Source: Komagataeibacter xylinus (GTDB taxonomy: Bacteria > Pseudomonadota > Alphaproteobacteria > Acetobacterales > Acetobacteraceae). From it: 64,000 nt of DNA. Position numbers and translations under genes: made by a program. The stretch covers positions 124,001 through 188,000 of the forward strand of contig NZ_JARWSK010000004.1 in the NCBI RefSeq assembly GCF_031081985.1, given 5' to 3'. This document shows positions 1-8,409 of the stretch, in pieces (position 1 is the stretch's first letter; each line of letters starts with the position of its first letter). The notes beneath the pieces were generated by a model. The model was given only the letters and a program-made list of their open reading frames with translations. It was not told the origin of the DNA and searched no databases.

Positions 1-1
1 G

Positions 2-313
2 TTCGGTGCCTGGTGCAGCGTGGCGCAGGCGGGCCGCCTGCTTGACGAGCACGAGCAGGGCGAAGTGCCCCGCGCCACGGTGGCCATGGCCGCGAGTGCT
101 GCGCGTTCGGTCGCCACGCGCGCGGCGCTGCGTGCGGGCAGTGAGGCACCGGCGGCGGCAGGCGCGCGGGGCACGGATGCCACACAGGGGCTGGACCGTT
201 ACTGGCGCGATGCCCGCACCCTGTCGCTACATGACCCCGTGGATTGGAAAAATGCTGAAATCGGGCGCAACCTGCTAACGGGCTGGGTGCCGGAGCCGGG
301 GCCATATCAGTAA
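2..313 (+). CDS. acyl-CoA dehydrogenase-like flavoprotein, C-terminal fragment (5' end outside window)
   Basis: The reading frame is open from the first complete codon, so only the last 103 residues are visible. The end of the protein has a helical Ala/Arg-rich stretch followed by RYWRDARTLSLHDPVDWK. That pattern is typical of the C-terminal helical domain of the SfnB/DszC-type branch of the acyl-CoA dehydrogenase superfamily, FMN-dependent monooxygenases or dehydrogenases often linked to sulfur-compound metabolism. Without the N-terminus and flavin-binding part the substrate cannot be named. It ends at TAA, 120 bp before the asparaginase gene on the same strand. Family membership is likely; the subfamily is an inference from this short tail. 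Confidence 0.7.
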   Translation, partial: FGAWCSVAQAGRLLDEHEQGEVPRATVAMAASAARSVATRAALRAGSEAPAAAGARGTDATQGLDRYWRDARTLSLHDPVDWKNAEIGRNLLTGWVPEPGPYQ

Positions 314-433
314 AAACCAACAGAAGTATTTAAAAAAAGCCAGTACCCCGCAACTTTTACGGACGGATTTGACAGGCAGCCCGCCTGCGTGATTGATCGC
401 GCCGAACAGGCCTGAACCAGAAGGTGGAACGGA

Positions 434-1435
434 ATGCAGCGACCCGTCATAGCCATTATATCAACCGGCGGCACCATTGCCCGCCAGGCGATGGACCCGC
501 GTGATACGGTCGATTATGCCGAGATCGGCACAAGCCTTGGCGGGGCTGACCTGCTTGCGGCCCTGCCCGAGGCCGTGCGGGCGCGTTTCGTGGTGCGGGG
601 CATTCCCTTTTCCAGTTGCGACAGCGTGGAGATGACCCTGGAGCGGTGGTTTGAACTGGCCAGCGTCATCAGCCACACGGCTGCAAGCCAGCCCGATCTG
701 AGCGGCGTGGTCGTTACCCACGGCACGTCCTCGCTGGAGGAGGGCGCCTGTTTTCTCGATCTTGTGCTCGATGTGCCCTGTCCGGTTGTGGTGGTGGGCG
801 CGCAGCGTCCGGCCAGCGCCATCAGCGCTGATGGTCCGGCCAACCTGTATGCCGCCCTGCTGGTGGCATCGGCCCCGCAGGCCGCCGGTCGCGGCGTGCT
901 GGTGGTGGCCAATAACGAGATCCACGCCGCCCAGGAAGTGACCAAGGCATCCACCTATCAGCTTGAAACCTTCCGCTCGCCCGATTTTGGTCCACTCGGC
1001 ATGATCGAGGCCAACCGGGTGTTCTTTGGGCGCGCAAGCGGCTACCGCCGGCATGTGGGCTGGCCACCCGCTTATGGCGCGGGCGGCGAAATCCCGCGCG
1101 TTGACATAACCTACAGCCATGCAGGCGCCGATGGCATAGGCATACGCGCCTTTGTGCAGGCGGGTGCGCGTGGCCTCATCGCGGCGGGCATGCTGCCCGG
1201 CATGTGCACGCCCGCAGAGAACGCCGCCCTTGATGAAGCCGTGGCGGCGGGTGTTGTGGTGGTGCAGGCCAGCAGCGGATATTGCGGCGGCGTGGTGCGG
1301 CGCCACGAACTGTGTCAGCGCGGCCTGCTTGCCGCGGGCCACATGCGCCCCCGGCAGGCGCGCATCCTGCTCGCGCTCGCACTCATGACGGGTGCGGATA
1401 CCGATGCCATTCAGGCCCTGTTCGACCGGCCCTGA
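434..1435 (+). CDS. asparaginase family protein
   Basis: Predicted amidohydrolase converting L-asparagine to L-aspartate and ammonia; 333 residues, the usual length of bacterial asparaginases. The first catalytic signature STGGTIA (residues 11-17) carries the nucleophilic Thr. The second signature reads THGTSSLEE, whereas the canonical form is HGTDTMEET, so the Asp that normally follows the Thr is Ser here. A Lys is kept in VTKAST. There is no signal peptide, so the enzyme is probably cytoplasmic. An AnsP-type asparagine permease lies at 9741-11195, which supports asparagine as substrate although the genes are not adjacent. ATG 434 follows a GA-rich AAGGTGG sequence. The altered second motif leaves room for another amide substrate. 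Confidence 0.88.
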   Translation: MQRPVIAIISTGGTIARQAMDPRDTVDYAEIGTSLGGADLLAALPEAVRARFVVRGIPFSSCDSVEMTLERWFELASVISHTAASQPDLSGVVVTHGTSSLEEGACFLDLVLDVPCPVVVVGAQRPASAISADGPANLYAALLVASAPQAAGRGVLVVANNEIHAAQEVTKASTYQLETFRSPDFGPLGMIEANRVFFGRASGYRRHVGWPPAYGAGGEIPRVDITYSHAGADGIGIRAFVQAGARGLIAAGMLPGMCTPAENAALDEAVAAGVVVVQASSGYCGGVVRRHELCQRGLLAAGHMRPRQARILLALALMTGADTDAIQALFDRP

Positions 1436-1490
1436 GTGCGGGGCAGGACAAGGCAGGGCTGCGGTTTAAGCCGTTTTTCATGCGTGCAAA

Positions 1491-1523
1491 AAAATGCCGC
1501 CTTTTGAAAAAGGCGGCATTTAT
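1491..1523. terminator. bidirectional hairpin terminator between converging genes
   Basis: Perfect inverted repeat ATGCCGCCTTTT (1494-1505) with AAAAGGCGGCAT (1508-1519), preceded by an A-run and followed by ATTTAT. It lies between the ends of the asparaginase gene (+) and the CocE-type hydrolase gene (-). The GCCGCC-T-run/A-run-GGCGGC stem is the same as one arm of the repeat family at 19021, 35371, 35806, 52024 and 56596. Confidence 0.75.
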
Positions 1524-1610
1524 CATGAAGCATATCGGATCTGTCATGCTGGAAACAGGCTGCATGATGTTGGGTCAAGAACACCACGCAGCCTGATCAT
1601 GCAGCTTGTC

Positions 1611-3485
1611 TTAGTGCTGGGGCGGGGTATCGTCGCCCGTGGTTACAGGAATAATCGGCAGGATGAGCGAGGAGGGATGCTTGCTGTCATGCCAGATGGT
1701 CTGCGTTGCGACTTCCATGCGGTCGGATGCGCCGAATTTTTCGCCCGTATTGGGGTTGGGCGCAAATTGCGGGTAGTCGCTCGATGAAATTTCCAGCCGG
1801 ATGCGATGCCCTTTGAGGAACAGGTTGCTGGTGGGCCATACCTTGATGCGATACTCGTAAACCTGTCCCGGCGTGATCAGTTCCGGGGTGGACAGGGAAT
1901 TGCGGAAACGCGCAACCTGAATGCCGTTGTTGAGGTTGATTGCAGTGCCATCGGGCGCCACATCAACCAGCTTGGCGGTAAAATCCGTATCCTTGGCGGT
2001 GGAAGAGGCAAACAGGTCCACGGTAATCGGTCCGGTCACATTCATCGGCGTATCCAGAGCCTTGCTGGTATAGACCAGAATGTCAGGCCGCCGCTCGATG
2101 GAAGACTGGTCGAACTGCCCCTGCGGGCCTGCCGTCCAGGCACAGCAGGAATGACCGCCTACGCTTGGAACCGGGTTGTGGGGGTCATAAACGAAAGTAT
2201 CCGTCTGGGTCTTGGCCTGCTTGTCGCCTTTTTCCTGCGACAGCGCGCCATCGCCCATGGAGGAAGATGCGCTGTGCGCGCTTCCCAGGTACCATTTCTG
2301 GTATTGCGTGCCGGCAACAGGCCATGACGTGGCGCTGTGCCAGCGGTTTTCGCCCATGGTGAAGTAATCGACATGCGGGCCGGTCTGCACGCCGTTATCC
2401 ACCCCCTTGAGGAAATGGTCGAACCACTGGATCATGAGTTCGTTGACAGGGCTGTTGGCGACAGGGCCAATGGCCTTCAGGCGCGGGCTGACCACGGCCG
2501 CAGGCCGCCCCCAGCCGATATGTTCCCATGGCCCGATGATGATGCGCTGGTTTTCACGCGCAAGCGGCGTGCCGCCCTCCTTCTGCATGCCATTGAAGTT
2601 TTCCAGCGCGCCATCAAGGAAGGAATCATACCAGCCATCAAATGCCAGTACCGGCACGTTCACCTTGCCGTAGCGCGAGCGGATGTCGAACGCCTTCCAG
2701 TAATCATCGGATGTGGAGTGATTGACCGCATCATAGAAATAGGGCGCGACATTCTTGCCATTGACCGTAAAGGGCGTGAACGTGGAATAGGGTAGCTGCT
2801 GCATGAGCATCGCGGGGTTCTTGCCCTGCAGGTACAACTGTTGCGACAGTTTCTTGTCGCCCTGGTTTTCGGCGGCGGATGAGGCGATATCCTCCATCAT
2901 CCACGGTTCGATGAAGGCAAGGCGGAAGGCGCCGTCCTCATAGGTCCAGCCATTGCCGTAGTCCGACCCGGTGTTGGAGGGCACGATGGCGGCCAGCGAG
3001 GGCGGCGTTGCCGTGGCGGCCAGCCACTGTGTGGCGCCGACATAGGATGAACCATACATGCCAACCTTGCCGCTCGAGCCGGGCAGGCGGGCGGCCCATT
3101 CCACGGCGTCATAGCCATCGTCACGGTCATTGCGGTATTCATAGAACGTACCCCCGGACTTGCCCTGGCCGCGGATATCCTGAATGGCGACGATATAGCA
3201 ATGCGACGCAAACCATTCCGGTGACTGGAAGCGCGAGGGCTGGACCTGCGCCGCCGACTTGCCGTACTGGGTGCGCATGAGGATGACCGGAACCTTCTCC
3301 TTCGTATCGGGCGTATAGACATCAGCGCGAAGCACCACCCCATCGCGCATGGTGGCGGGAACATCGGTCTTCTTGGTGACGCGGCAGCTTCCGCGTCCTT
3401 CATCGCTCGGCCATGCCGCCGCGCGGGCGCTCCCCACCGACAGGGCGACAAAACCGCAACTGAGTAAAAGAAGATAACGGCGCAT
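1611..3485 (-). CDS. secreted CocE/NonD family hydrolase (S15-type acylase/esterase)
   Basis: Alpha/beta-hydrolase of the CocE/NonD (X-Pro dipeptidyl-peptidase S15) superfamily, which splits esters or amides such as cocaine or glutaryl-7-ACA. The protein has 624 residues and starts with a signal peptide (MRRYLLLLSCGFVALSVG, cleavage after ARA). The nucleophile elbow is GMYGSSYVGATQ, preceded by the conserved QDIRGQGKSGG strand, and a late EHIGWGRP supplies the likely catalytic His. The C-terminal half is the jelly-roll domain typical of the family. A longer frame upstream would run into the receptor gene, so I take ATG at 3485, directly before the signal peptide. It lies 73 bp downstream of the TonB-dependent receptor on the same strand, suggesting co-transcription and hydrolysis of an imported or periplasmic compound. 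The substrate is unknown. Confidence 0.88.
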   Translation of the reverse strand: MRRYLLLLSCGFVALSVGSARAAAWPSDEGRGSCRVTKKTDVPATMRDGVVLRADVYTPDTKEKVPVILMRTQYGKSAAQVQPSRFQSPEWFASHCYIVAIQDIRGQGKSGGTFYEYRNDRDDGYDAVEWAARLPGSSGKVGMYGSSYVGATQWLAATATPPSLAAIVPSNTGSDYGNGWTYEDGAFRLAFIEPWMMEDIASSAAENQGDKKLSQQLYLQGKNPAMLMQQLPYSTFTPFTVNGKNVAPYFYDAVNHSTSDDYWKAFDIRSRYGKVNVPVLAFDGWYDSFLDGALENFNGMQKEGGTPLARENQRIIIGPWEHIGWGRPAAVVSPRLKAIGPVANSPVNELMIQWFDHFLKGVDNGVQTGPHVDYFTMGENRWHSATSWPVAGTQYQKWYLGSAHSASSSMGDGALSQEKGDKQAKTQTDTFVYDPHNPVPSVGGHSCCAWTAGPQGQFDQSSIERRPDILVYTSKALDTPMNVTGPITVDLFASSTAKDTDFTAKLVDVAPDGTAINLNNGIQVARFRNSLSTPELITPGQVYEYRIKVWPTSNLFLKGHRIRLEISSSDYPQFAPNPNTGEKFGASDRMEVATQTIWHDSKHPSSLILPIIPVTTGDDTPPQH

Positions 3486-3558
3486 GAATGCTCTTCCAGA
3501 TAAGGTTATCAAAAAACACGATGGGCGGGTACTTGCGTTGAGCCAGGCCTTCTCCTGC

Positions 3559-6021
3559 TCAGAACCCTGTGGAGAGGGAAGCCGTGACAGCAACGCCACC
3601 AGACACGTAGTAAACCGGCGCATGGCCCGCGACCGTGCCATAGCCTTTTGACGTGGCCGTGGCGCTCTGGATGCCGGACAGATAGTTCTTGGCCCCGAGG
3701 TTCATGACATTGAGCTGGAACTGCGGGCGCTTGGCAAATCCGACATCATGCAGGCGGTAACCCAGCGTCATGTTGGCCTGTTCGTAGCCCGGAATTTTCT
3801 CGTCATTCATGAAGGTCGAATACTGCGAGCCGACATAATTGAACGAGAAGTTGCCGAAGTAACGCCCGTTGTCATAGGCCAGGCCCACGGCGGCGACGAG
3901 TTCGGGGCTCATGACCGCGACCTTGCCCTTGGTGGGCAGGACCACGTTGCGGCCTGCTGCATCCTGCGCCACGTAGTTGTTATCCATGGTGGCGTGCAGG
4001 TACTGGGCCGAGGCGTAGGGACTGAAATGATGCCACGGGCGCAGCCCGATCTCGATCTGTGCACCACGGGAGGTCTTGCCACCGTTCTGCACAGGCTCGG
4101 GCACGTTCATGCTGCCGATGGTAACGTAGGTCTGCACCTGGTTGTTGGTGATGTTGTAGTTGAACAGCGAGAGCGAAACGTTCACCAGGCCGTAATGGCG
4201 GTAGCCCAGTTCCTCACCGATCGAATATTCACCGGCCATATTCTTGAAGTTGGAGGCGGCTGCTCCGGAGGATGGCGTCCAGAGCTGGCCATAGGCCTCG
4301 ACCGAGGCCGGGGCACGATAGGCGGTTGTGCCATCGATGAAGATCTGGTCATGCTTGGTCATCATGTAGCTGGCGGAGAACTGGGGCAGGGGCTGCGAGT
4401 AAGAGCCACCAGCATCGCGGATCGCACCAGGGGTGTTGTTGACCATGGTGCGGTTGATCATGATGTATTTGAGGCCGGCGTTGATCGTGAGCCGGTCATT
4501 GAGCAGCTTGACGGTATCCGAGATATAGAGGCTGTTCATCTGGTGCTGGAAGTGCTGGTCCAGCGACATGAAGCGGGTGCCGTCACTCAGGGTAACGGGG
4601 TATTTTCCCTCCACGTTGCGCATGCCGCCATTGGCGGCAACGCCCGTGTACCAGATCTGCTCCAGCAGGTCGATGTAGTTGTAGGAGTAACCAAACTGCA
4701 GCGTATTGATGCCCTTTTTCCAGGTCAGGCCGGTATTGAGAAAGAAGCTCTGCTGCGGAACGGGATTGATCTGCTCCGCCATGGTGGTGGCGCCGTTGTT
4801 ATAGGAAGCGCCAAGACCCTGCAGATTGTTTACGGCCTGCGTCCCGTAATAGTTGGTACCGGTGGAAAGGGTGTGCGCGCCCAGGTAGAATTCATCGAAT
4901 TTGGAATAGGCTGGCGTGAAATTGAAGCTCAGCCCCTTGGCGAATTTCGTCTTGAACGGCAGCATCATCATCATGGAGCGCCGTTCGTAATTGTTCAGGC
5001 CCGTCCAGTTCTGGTCGCCAACGGTATAATCCTTGTTATAGTTGTAGTTGATGCCGTACTGCTTCCACGCCGCCAGGGTCATGGGGCGGTAGTTGCTCTG
5101 CTGCCAGTTGTCATATGAAAAGATGAAGGCGAGGCTGGTCTCGGGCGTCCAGTCCTTACGGATTTCGGCATCCACGTGGTATTTGCGGAACTGGCCCGAA
5201 CCACGCCATTCGTTGTTGCTCGTGGAGGAGAAGGAAGCAAACGCTTTGATGCCCGTATGCGCGATATCGCCTGAATCGAGGCGGATGAATTCACGTTCGA
5301 GGGATTTGGAACCAAAGCTGAAGTCAGCGCGCCCGCCCATCTTGTCCGCCGCGTGGCGCAGCGAGATCTTCATCAGGCCGCCGACATCGTTATAGACAGG
5401 CGCTGAAATGTCAGGCGCGCCCTGATCGATCGTAACACTGGAGATATTGTCCGAATCAACAACCGACTGCGTGTAGGGCGTGTAGTTGATGGAATCCGCA
5501 AGCGGCATACCTTCGTAAAGGAACCCGATTTCCGTCTGGTTCAGGCCGCGCATGGAGATGGAGGTGGTGGACTGGCCTAACGGGTCGTTACCCGATGAGA
5601 CCACGCCCGGCAGGTTGGTGACCAGCGCAATGGGGTTGGCGGTGGGTGACTGCTTGGCAATGAAGTCACGAGTAATGGTGCTCTGGCTTTTCGCCACGGT
5701 CTGTCGCGCCATGAGGCCGCCGCCTGGCGTGGTATTGGTCACGCCATTGGAAGAAGGCGTGCCCTTGCTGACATGAATGATTTCAGGCTTTGGGGCAGGG
5801 GGCGGCGTATCGGCGGCGGGCGCCTTCGCGGCAGTGGCCGCCGGCGTGGCGGAAGAAGACGGTGCATGGGCTTTATGCTGCGTAACGCTCTGGGCGCGTG
5901 CGTGCTGGCTATTGCACAGACCATAAAACGCCGTGGAAGACAGAATTAAAATCCGTAAGCACGCTTTCTGCCTTATTATATATTTCGCGCTGTTTATGGT
6001 CCTATGCGGTATTCTGAACAT
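3559..6021 (-). CDS. TonB-dependent outer-membrane receptor
   Basis: Outer-membrane gated channel of about 820 residues. A signal peptide (hydrophobic LRILILSSTAFYGL, then ARAQ) is followed by a Pro/Ala-rich linker (about residues 45-80). The plug domain contains LVTNLPGVVSSGND, SISMRGLNQTEIGFLYEGMP and a VGGLMKISLR strand, and a beta-barrel ends in the expected terminal aromatic residue (LSTGF). Two ATG codons are consecutive; GGAGG lies 5 nt before the second, which I use. The secreted CocE-type hydrolase follows on the same strand, and a LysR regulator is divergent from the promoter region, so this looks like a regulated uptake locus. The ligand is unknown; the sequence gives no reason to prefer an iron chelate over a sugar, ester or peptide. 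Confidence 0.92.
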   Translation of the reverse strand: MFRIPHRTINSAKYIIRQKACLRILILSSTAFYGLCNSQHARAQSVTQHKAHAPSSSATPAATAAKAPAADTPPPAPKPEIIHVSKGTPSSNGVTNTTPGGGLMARQTVAKSQSTITRDFIAKQSPTANPIALVTNLPGVVSSGNDPLGQSTTSISMRGLNQTEIGFLYEGMPLADSINYTPYTQSVVDSDNISSVTIDQGAPDISAPVYNDVGGLMKISLRHAADKMGGRADFSFGSKSLEREFIRLDSGDIAHTGIKAFASFSSTSNNEWRGSGQFRKYHVDAEIRKDWTPETSLAFIFSYDNWQQSNYRPMTLAAWKQYGINYNYNKDYTVGDQNWTGLNNYERRSMMMMLPFKTKFAKGLSFNFTPAYSKFDEFYLGAHTLSTGTNYYGTQAVNNLQGLGASYNNGATTMAEQINPVPQQSFFLNTGLTWKKGINTLQFGYSYNYIDLLEQIWYTGVAANGGMRNVEGKYPVTLSDGTRFMSLDQHFQHQMNSLYISDTVKLLNDRLTINAGLKYIMINRTMVNNTPGAIRDAGGSYSQPLPQFSASYMMTKHDQIFIDGTTAYRAPASVEAYGQLWTPSSGAAASNFKNMAGEYSIGEELGYRHYGLVNVSLSLFNYNITNNQVQTYVTIGSMNVPEPVQNGGKTSRGAQIEIGLRPWHHFSPYASAQYLHATMDNNYVAQDAAGRNVVLPTKGKVAVMSPELVAAVGLAYDNGRYFGNFSFNYVGSQYSTFMNDEKIPGYEQANMTLGYRLHDVGFAKRPQFQLNVMNLGAKNYLSGIQSATATSKGYGTVAGHAPVYYVSGGVAVTASLSTGF

Positions 6022-6143
6022 CATCGCCTCCGTCCGTTTGCGTCCATTCAGAAAAAACGTATCAATTTCAATATTCAGGATGGATTACCGTGGGCAGGGC
6101 GCGCTTATGCTCCCTTTCCTTAATACAATCATCGACCCGAGCG

Positions 6144-6155
6144 TGATTATAATCA
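6144..6155. promoter_or_regulatory. palindrome in the receptor/LysR divergent region
   Basis: Perfect 12-bp palindrome TGATTATAATCA in the AT-rich 234-bp region between the TonB-dependent receptor (-) and the LysR gene (+). Position and symmetry suit a regulator site, possibly for the adjacent LysR protein or for a metal regulator. The function is inferred only. Confidence 0.35.
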
Positions 6156-6255
6156 TTTCGTTACGAATTCATTCCAGAGAAAAATTGTTTGATAAATTCA
6201 ACTTCACATTGAATCATATTCCGGTAGAGAAACGGTTTCAGAGAGAAATTCTGGC

Positions 6256-7170
6256 ATGACGGCGATCCGGCATATTGCCCTGAGGCATTTCAGGTTACTG
6301 ATCGCGCTGGTTGAAACCGGCAGCCGCGAGGGGGCGAGCCAGCGGCTCTGCCTGTCAGCCTCTGCCGTATCCAAGTCCCTGCGTGAGCTTGAGGGGCTTG
6401 CGGGCGAGAGCCTGCTGGCCAGCCATGATGGCAGGCTTGTCCCCACGGCCAAGGGTGCCCTGCTGCTGGCAACCGCGCGCCGGATAGAAGATGAACTCGC
6501 GGCGCTGGAAATAGATTTCACCCGCACGCACAGGGTTTTGGCCGATACGGTATCCATCGGGTATGCAACGGCCGCCCTGCGCCCGTTCCTGCAACGCCTG
6601 ATGCTTGATATCAAAAAACATTATCCAAACGTTACGATATCGGCCTACAGGGGCCGCAGGGAGACATTGCTCCAGCACCTTGGCGCCCATCTGATTGATA
6701 TATTCGTGGGCTATCTTGGCTGCCTGCCGCCCAGCACGGCGTTGGAACGCCTGGAAATCTATCATGACCACATGGTGATATTCGCCCACCCGCAAGACCC
6801 CATCACCACCGAGCAGATGTATGACTGGGATTATCTGGGCACGCGCCCATGGCTGCTACCAAGCCCCGGTCTGGCCAATTCCGTATATTTTCATAACTAC
6901 CTGTCTGAAATCGGGCAGGCCATTCCGCTTGATGTCATTGAAACCGATGGCCTGTTCTTCGAGCGCGGCGAGATTGACCCCGGCCGCCTGATGCTGACCA
7001 CCGATGGCGCGGCCCGGGCCTTCGGCATGGACCAGCGTTTCCGGCGCCTTTCCATTCCGCTTCCGGGTTTTCATGCCGCGACCGGCCTGGCCTGGCATAC
7101 CTCCACGCGCCCCGCCACCCAGGCGGTGATAGACCATGCCGTCCATCTGCTGCACCATAACGGCCTGTAA
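6256..7170 (+). CDS. LysR-family transcriptional regulator
   Basis: 304-residue LysR regulator. Residues 5-65 form the winged helix-turn-helix (HFRLLIALVETGSREGAS, SASAVSKSLRELE), followed by a periplasmic-binding-protein-like effector domain from about residue 95 (VSIGYATAALRPFLQRL). ATG 6256 is preceded by GAGAG at a suitable distance. It is divergent from the TonB-dependent receptor and hydrolase genes, which are its most likely targets. The effector domain resembles that of the next gene, the convergent LysR at 7223-8116, so the two are paralogues. The effector is not recognisable. Confidence 0.9.
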   Translation: MTAIRHIALRHFRLLIALVETGSREGASQRLCLSASAVSKSLRELEGLAGESLLASHDGRLVPTAKGALLLATARRIEDELAALEIDFTRTHRVLADTVSIGYATAALRPFLQRLMLDIKKHYPNVTISAYRGRRETLLQHLGAHLIDIFVGYLGCLPPSTALERLEIYHDHMVIFAHPQDPITTEQMYDWDYLGTRPWLLPSPGLANSVYFHNYLSEIGQAIPLDVIETDGLFFERGEIDPGRLMLTTDGAARAFGMDQRFRRLSIPLPGFHAATGLAWHTSTRPATQAVIDHAVHLLHHNGL

Positions 7171-7222
7171 GGGCTGGGGCATATCCAGTCTGAATGGACA
7201 CATTCGAACGGGTGGAATTGCT

Positions 7223-8116
7223 CTAGGCCATGATCTCGCGCACGGTTTCCATGATGTATTCTATGCCCGGTCGCCTGTGCTCTCCCTTGGCCCAGACCAG
7301 GCCGGAACTGCCCTGCATCTTGGCAAATGCAAGGGGTAATATCCTGTAATGATCAAGGAATGAGGTTTCTTCCAGCACGTCTTCGGTCATGAAGATCAGG
7401 CGGTTCTGGTCATAGTTCTCGGGGCGGTAGGTATTGTCATCGAGTTCAAGCACGTCCACCGGCATGGTCAGGCCATGACTGCTGATGAAATTGTTGAAAT
7501 GTACCCGGTTGACAAGCCCCGATGTGTGGAGCAGCCACGGGCAGCGCAGCAGGAAAGGCCAGTCCTGCTCCTGTTTGGCGGTAAGGTTGAACGTCTTGCG
7601 GGCCAGCACGATGTAGCGTGTGTCGTTAAGGGGGTGGATCGTGAATTTCTTGGTGTCCACCCCGGTCAGGCCGCCGCAGAACAGGTCGATGCTGCCGGCC
7701 TGCAGGCGGCGCAGGAGCGGGATGCGGATGTCACGCACGGCATTGATGGTCAGCAGCGGGTGCTTCTTTTTCGTATCGAGAATGATCCGGCGCAGCAGCG
7801 GCTGGAGCGATACGGTGGAATAGCCGATCGTGACACGCTCGTTCATGCCCGTGCCGATCTGGGCCAGGTCATGTTCGAGCATCTGCATTTCGTCATCCAT
7901 GCGGATGGCGGTTAAGAGAATGCGCCGCGCCTGCGGCGTGGGCACGACGCGTCCGTCATGCTTGTGGTACAGGGCGCAGCCATATTTCTGTTCCATCTCC
8001 TTCAGACCCTTGGAAATGGCGGCGAAGGATACGTTCAGCCGCGCGCTCGCCGCGCGCATGGAGCCCGTTTCATACAGGGCCCGCATGATCTGGAGCTGGC
8101 GGAAGGAAAACTGCAT
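7223..8116 (-). CDS. LysR-family transcriptional regulator (paralogue of its neighbour)
   Basis: 297-residue LysR protein with an N-terminal HTH (FRQLQIMRALYETGSMRAAS, FAAISKGLKEMEQ) and an effector domain (VTIGYSTVSLQPLLRRIILD). The stretch SGLVNRVHFNNFISSHG lines up with PGLANSVYFHNYLSEIG of the convergent regulator at 6256-7170, showing recent common ancestry. A longer frame exists, but ATG 8116 places the HTH at the usual start and is preferred. Its 3' end is 52 bp from that of the partner. Targets could be the receptor locus or the outer-membrane protein gene upstream at 8410. Confidence 0.88.
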   Translation of the reverse strand: MQFSFRQLQIMRALYETGSMRAASARLNVSFAAISKGLKEMEQKYGCALYHKHDGRVVPTPQARRILLTAIRMDDEMQMLEHDLAQIGTGMNERVTIGYSTVSLQPLLRRIILDTKKKHPLLTINAVRDIRIPLLRRLQAGSIDLFCGGLTGVDTKKFTIHPLNDTRYIVLARKTFNLTAKQEQDWPFLLRCPWLLHTSGLVNRVHFNNFISSHGLTMPVDVLELDDNTYRPENYDQNRLIFMTEDVLEETSFLDHYRILPLAFAKMQGSSGLVWAKGEHRRPGIEYIMETVREIMA

Positions 8117-8409
8117 CAGACCCTGTATGGCTCCTGACCCATGAAAAAACAGGGATGGACACGGCATGGCGCATCATGCGCGAACGCTGGCATGCACCCG
8201 CCCTGTGCCGTGCCCGAAGCAAGCCATACATGTTTCGGTAATGCAAGGTGTTGATGTGTGGCGGGCGCGGGCGGGCATGCCTGTGGCGCTGGCCATAAAC
8301 CGGCTCTGGCGCGTGGCGGCTTCATCAGGCACGGGGCCATGCAGCCATGCGCTGTGATGGCGGCCCGACCGGCTTTTGCGCACCCGGTTCGGGTTGCGGG
8401 GGCGGGAGC

